From assembly GCA_964478455.1 (NCBI GenBank), contig CAYZJD010000052.1, positions 1 to 17,168 of the forward strand: a stretch of DNA of 17,168 nucleotides, in the 5' to 3' direction. This stretch comes from CAYZJD01 sp964478455 (GTDB taxonomy: Bacteria > Acidobacteriota > Terriglobia > Bryobacterales > Bryobacteraceae). Positions 14,247 to 17,168 of the stretch are shown one piece after another (position 1 is the first letter of the stretch; every line of letters begins with the position of its first letter). Under the pieces are notes generated by a model. The model ran no database searches. It was given only the letters and a program-made list of their open reading frames with translations, and was not told the origin of the DNA. Made by a program: the position numbers and the translations under genes.

Positions 14247-15107
14247 ATGCCCAGCCTCATCGACATCCGACGCCGCATCCGGTCGGTCAAGAGCACGCAG
14301 CAGATCACCAAGGCCATGAAGATGGTGTCGGCGGCGAAGCTGCGGCGCGCGCAGGACCGCGCGCTGTCGGCGCGCCCATATGCGGCGATGCTCGCCCGGG
14401 TGCTCGCCGACGTGGCCGCCGCGGCCAAAGCCGACGAGCGCACCGCGTCGCATCCCCTCCTGGCCCAGCGGCCCGAAAGGCGTGTTCAGCTTGTGCTGCT
14501 TACTTCGGACCGGGGCTTGGCCGGCGCCTTCAACTCGAACCTGATCAAGGGCGCGCAGAAGTTTGTCGAGGACCATGGCGGCGCCGAGGTTCTCATGGAG
14601 GTGGTCGGGCGGAAGGGCCGGGACTTCTTTCGCAAGCGCGCCGCCGCGATCACCGGCGAGCACCTGGGCATCAGCGAGAAAGCTGCCTACGCGGATGCCG
14701 CCGGGATCGCCCGGGTGGTGTCGGCACGGTTCGCCGGCGGCGAGGTGGACGCGGTTTATCTGCTGTACAACGAATTCAGGAGCATCCTGTTGCAGCGGCT
14801 GACGGTGACGCGGATTTTGCCGGTGACGGTTCCCGAGAATGCGCGGGTGATCGATTACATCTACGAGCAGCCGGCCGAGGAGCTGCTGGGGCAATTGCTG
14901 CCGCGGTACGTCGGGATCCAGGTCTACCAGGCGCTGCTTGAAACGGCCGCGGCGCAACAGGCGGCGCGCATGACCGCCATGGACGCGGCCACCTCGAACG
15001 CCGCTGAGATGATCGATAAGCTGACGCTGTACATGAATCGCGTGCGGCAGGCGAGCATCACCAAGGAGCTGATTGAGGTAGTCAGCGGGGCGGCGGCAGT
15101 GGAATGA
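14247..15107 (+). CDS. atpG: F-type ATP synthase subunit gamma
   Basis: The protein has 286 residues, the usual length. It is the central rotor shaft that turns inside alpha3beta3 and couples F0 rotation to catalysis. Both ends carry the long helices expected: RRRIRSVKSTQQITKAMKMV (about 9-28) and the C-terminal segment containing MNRVRQASITKELIEVVSGA. The ATG at 14247 is 9 nt after the alpha stop and has GGAGG just upstream. Confidence 0.96.
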   Translation: MPSLIDIRRRIRSVKSTQQITKAMKMVSAAKLRRAQDRALSARPYAAMLARVLADVAAAAKADERTASHPLLAQRPERRVQLVLLTSDRGLAGAFNSNLIKGAQKFVEDHGGAEVLMEVVGRKGRDFFRKRAAAITGEHLGISEKAAYADAAGIARVVSARFAGGEVDAVYLLYNEFRSILLQRLTVTRILPVTVPENARVIDYIYEQPAEELLGQLLPRYVGIQVYQALLETAAAQQAARMTAMDAATSNAAEMIDKLTLYMNRVRQASITKELIEVVSGAAAVE

Positions 15108-15118
15108 AGAGGGGAAGC

Positions 15119-15143
15119 AGCCGGCACGCGGACAACGCCGGCT
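15119..15143 (+). repeat. Stem-loop between the gamma and beta genes
   Basis: AGCCGGC (15119-15125) pairs perfectly with GCCGGCT (15137-15143) around an 11-nt loop. It lies in the 68-nt gap, the longest inside the operon, about 32 nt before the beta start. No T-run follows, so a terminator is unlikely. A role in RNA stability or translation balance is possible. Confidence 0.45.
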
Positions 15144-15175
15144 GGCGCTGATGCTCGGAGCGGTAGCGAGGTCTT

Positions 15176-16633
15176 ATGGAAGGATCGACGAATAACGTTG
15201 TTGGCAGGGTGATCCAGGTGGCCGGCCCGGCCGTGGACATCCAGTTTCCCGATGGCCAGATTCCGGTCATCAACACGGCCGTCCGCATCACGAGCGAGGG
15301 CTTCGACGTCCCGCAGCCGATCGACATCATCACCGAAATCGCCCAGCACATTGGCGAGGGCCGCGTGCGCACCATCGCGCTCCAGCCGACCGACGGCCTG
15401 GTGCGGGGCATGAAGGCGATCAGCCTGGACCGGCCGGTGACCGTGCCCGTCGGCAAGGAGACGCTGGGGCGGGTGATCAACGTGATCGGCGAGCCGGTGG
15501 ACCACATGGGGCCGCTGGAGGCGAAGAAGTTCTACCCGATCCACCGTCCGGCGCCCAGTTTCGAGGAACAGTCCACCGAGCTCGAGATGTTCGAGACCGG
15601 CATCAAGGTGGTGGATCTGCTGGAACCGTACCTGAAGGGCGGCAAGATCGGGCTGTTCGGCGGCGCCGGCGTCGGCAAGACGGTCATTATTCAGGAACTG
15701 ATCCACAACATCGCCATGGAGCACGGCGGCGTGTCGGTCTTCTCGGGCGTGGGCGAGCGCACGCGCGAGGGCAACGACCTGTGGCTGGAGATGCAGGAAT
15801 CGGGCGTGATCGACCCCAGGGACTGGCAGAAGTCCAAGTGCGCCCTGATCTATGGGCAGATGACGGAGCCCCCGGGGGCGCGCCTCCGGGTGGGCCTCAC
15901 CGGCCTGACCGTCGCCGAGTACTTCCGCGACGAGGAAGGCCAGGACGTGCTGCTGTTCATCGACAACATCTTCCGGTTCACGCAGGCGGGCTCGGAGGTG
16001 TCGGCGCTGCTCGGGCGGATGCCCTCCGCGGTCGGCTACCAGCCGAACCTGGCCACCGAGATGGGCGAGTTGCAGGAGCGGATCACTTCCACCAGGAAGG
16101 GATCGATTACGTCCGTGCAGGCGATCTACGTGCCGGCCGACGATTACACCGATCCGGCGCCCGCGACGACGTTCGCGCACCTCGATGCGACGACGAACCT
16201 GTCGCGCGCCATCGTCGAGCTGGGCATCTATCCGGCGGTAGACCCGCTGGCGTCGACTTCGCGGATTCTGGATCCGCGCATCGTTGGCGAGGAGCACTAC
16301 GGCACCGCGCAGCAGGTGAAGCAGATTCTGCAAAGGTACAAGGACCTCCAGGACATCATCGCCATTCTGGGGATCGACGAGCTGTCGGACGAGGACAAAC
16401 TCACGGTGGCGCGCGCCCGCAAGATCCAGAAGTTCCTGTCGCAGCCCTTCCACGTGGCCGAAGCGTTCACGGGGCGGCCGGGCAAGTACGTCAAGGTGCA
16501 GGACACGATCCGCGGCTTCCAGGAGATCGTTGATGGCAAGCACGATGACGTGCCCGAGCAGGCCTTCTACATGGTGGGTACCATCGAGGAGGCGCTGGAG
16601 CGGGCCGAGGAGCTGAAGAAGGCGGCGGCGTAA
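15176..16633 (+). CDS. atpD: F-type ATP synthase subunit beta
   Basis: The protein has 485 residues, full length. It holds the catalytic sites that make ATP from ADP and phosphate. Visible motifs are the P-loop GGAGVGKT (162-169), the catalytic E194 in GVGERTREGNDL, the LLFIDNIFRFTQAGSEVSALLGR region (259-281) with the Walker B acid, and DELSDED (401-407), the DELSEED-type loop that contacts gamma. The ATG at 15176 is preceded by GAGG. It stands between gamma and epsilon, the standard order. Confidence 0.97.
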   Translation: MEGSTNNVVGRVIQVAGPAVDIQFPDGQIPVINTAVRITSEGFDVPQPIDIITEIAQHIGEGRVRTIALQPTDGLVRGMKAISLDRPVTVPVGKETLGRVINVIGEPVDHMGPLEAKKFYPIHRPAPSFEEQSTELEMFETGIKVVDLLEPYLKGGKIGLFGGAGVGKTVIIQELIHNIAMEHGGVSVFSGVGERTREGNDLWLEMQESGVIDPRDWQKSKCALIYGQMTEPPGARLRVGLTGLTVAEYFRDEEGQDVLLFIDNIFRFTQAGSEVSALLGRMPSAVGYQPNLATEMGELQERITSTRKGSITSVQAIYVPADDYTDPAPATTFAHLDATTNLSRAIVELGIYPAVDPLASTSRILDPRIVGEEHYGTAQQVKQILQRYKDLQDIIAILGIDELSDEDKLTVARARKIQKFLSQPFHVAEAFTGRPGKYVKVQDTIRGFQEIVDGKHDDVPEQAFYMVGTIEEALERAEELKKAAA

Positions 16634-16638
16634 AGACA

Positions 16639-17043
16639 ATGGCGGAGACCTTCGAGCTGGAAGTGGCGACGCCCGAGCGGCTGCTGGTGCGCGAGCGCGT
16701 CACCGAGGCGCAGATCCCCGCGGCCAAGGGCTACATCGGCGTGAGGCCCGGGCACGCGCCGCTGCTCTCCGCGCTCGGCGCCGGCGAGCTGACTTACGTG
16801 GCCGAAGGCCGGAGGCGGCACATGGCCTTGAGTGACGGCTGGGTGGAGGTGCTCGCGGACCACGTGCGAGTGCTGGCGCAGGTGGCCGAGAAGGCGGATG
16901 AGATTGATGTGAAGCGCGCCGAAGCGGCGCTCCGCCGGGCGCAGGACCGGCTGTCGCACCCCGACGTGGCGCTGGACGTGGCTCGCGCGCTGAACGCCCT
17001 CAAACGTGCCGAGGCGCGCCTGCAAGCCGCGTCGAAGAAATAG
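16639..17043 (+). CDS. atpC: F-type ATP synthase subunit epsilon
   Basis: The protein has 134 residues. It binds gamma and the c ring and can inhibit ATP hydrolysis. The N-terminal beta-sandwich (about 1-84) contains the family motif GYIGVRPGHAPLLSAL (31-46). The C-terminal helical hairpin (about 88-132) is rich in Arg, Ala and Leu. It begins 5 nt after the beta stop, without a clear ribosome binding site, so translation is probably coupled. It is the last gene of the operon. A 7-bp inverted repeat, ACCGCAG/CTGCGGT (17044-17050 and 17079-17085), follows but lacks a T-run. Confidence 0.94.
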   Translation: MAETFELEVATPERLLVRERVTEAQIPAAKGYIGVRPGHAPLLSALGAGELTYVAEGRRRHMALSDGWVEVLADHVRVLAQVAEKADEIDVKRAEAALRRAQDRLSHPDVALDVARALNALKRAEARLQAASKK

Positions 17044-17084
17044 ACCGCAGCAGACAGCAGCGCCCGGCGCGACCGCGACTGCGG

Positions 17085-17090
17085 TACACT
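17085..17090 (+). promoter_or_regulatory. -10 box of the tRNA-Pro gene
   Basis: TACACT at 17085-17090 stands 9 nt before the tRNA, so transcription would begin at about 17097. No convincing -35 is visible. The box resembles the TACAAT before the short-chain dehydrogenase gene. Confidence 0.4.
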
Positions 17091-17099
17091 GAAAATTCT

Positions 17100-17168
17100 C
17101 GGGCCGTGGCGCAGCCTGGCTAGCGCGCTTGCTTGGGGTGCAAGAGGTCCCGGGTTCAAATCCCGGCG
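17100..17168 (+). tRNA. tRNA-Pro (anticodon GGG), 3' end cut by window edge
   Basis: A cloverleaf can be built by hand: acceptor CGGGCCG, D stem GCGC/GCGC with a 10-nt loop, and anticodon stem CTTGC/GCAAG around TTGGGGT, giving anticodon GGG. The variable loop is AGGTC, and the T stem CCGGG/CCCGG encloses TTCAAAT. The last two bases, CG, begin the 3' acceptor strand. The remaining five acceptor bases, the discriminator and any CCA lie outside the window. It reads the CCC proline codon, and with wobble CCU. Confidence 0.95.

Noticed and set aside
14924..16639. 571-codon minus-strand open frame opposite the beta gene
   Set aside because: Antisense shadow of atpD. Its sequence is rich in His, Arg, Leu and Asp, as expected for a reverse-frame translation, and no promoter or ribosome binding site is seen.

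Overview
This window is high-GC bacterial DNA. The most likely source is an Acidobacteriota of the Solibacter/Bryobacterales type. That is inferred from general resemblance: Tat-exported enolase-superfamily proteins, an ATP synthase b subunit with a signal peptide, an F1 operon without the a and c genes beside it, and short dispersed intergenic repeats. No rRNA or other phylogenetic marker proves it.

Layout. (1) At 1-706 (minus) is the N-terminal part of a membrane-anchored metallophosphoesterase, cut by the window edge, with a clear extended -10 promoter. (2) Divergent from it at 931-2295 (plus) is an enolase-superfamily enzyme with a twin-arginine signal peptide, followed by a probable terminator. 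(3) From 9572 down to 2377 lies a long minus-strand block: biosynthetic arginine decarboxylase (speA), a secreted all-helical protein of unknown function whose GTG start overlaps the speA stop, a galactonate-dehydratase-like enolase-superfamily enzyme, a KefB-type K+/H+ antiporter with an RCK domain, and a HigB2/NadS-type toxin-antitoxin pair. The pair has a 19-bp palindrome at its start and probably its own promoter. (4) Divergent from speA at 9733-10503 (plus) is a FabG-like short-chain dehydrogenase, possibly read from a leaderless mRNA. A repeat-bearing spacer and a small uncharacterised ORF (10644-10928) follow. (5) From 11052 to 17043 (plus) is an F-type ATP synthase operon in the order b/b', b, delta, alpha, gamma, beta, epsilon. 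Genes for a and c are not next to it. (6) At 17100 a tRNA-Pro(GGG) gene starts and runs off the end.

How the genes may work together. The ATP synthase genes are tightly packed (4-nt overlap, 0, 25, 9, 68 and 5 nt gaps) and form one unit. In the minus-strand block only the first three genes are tightly linked: a 4-nt overlap, then a 16-nt gap. The antiporter follows after 77 nt that contain a strong hairpin. Arginine decarboxylation consumes protons and KefB-type antiporters move K+ and H+, so a link to pH or ion balance is possible but only inferred. The secreted protein and the sugar-acid dehydratase look like parts of a carbohydrate or sugar-acid pathway. No clearly novel multi-gene defence or mobile system is visible. 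The least understood items are the secreted helical protein coupled to speA, the exported enolase-superfamily enzyme and the 94-residue small ORF.
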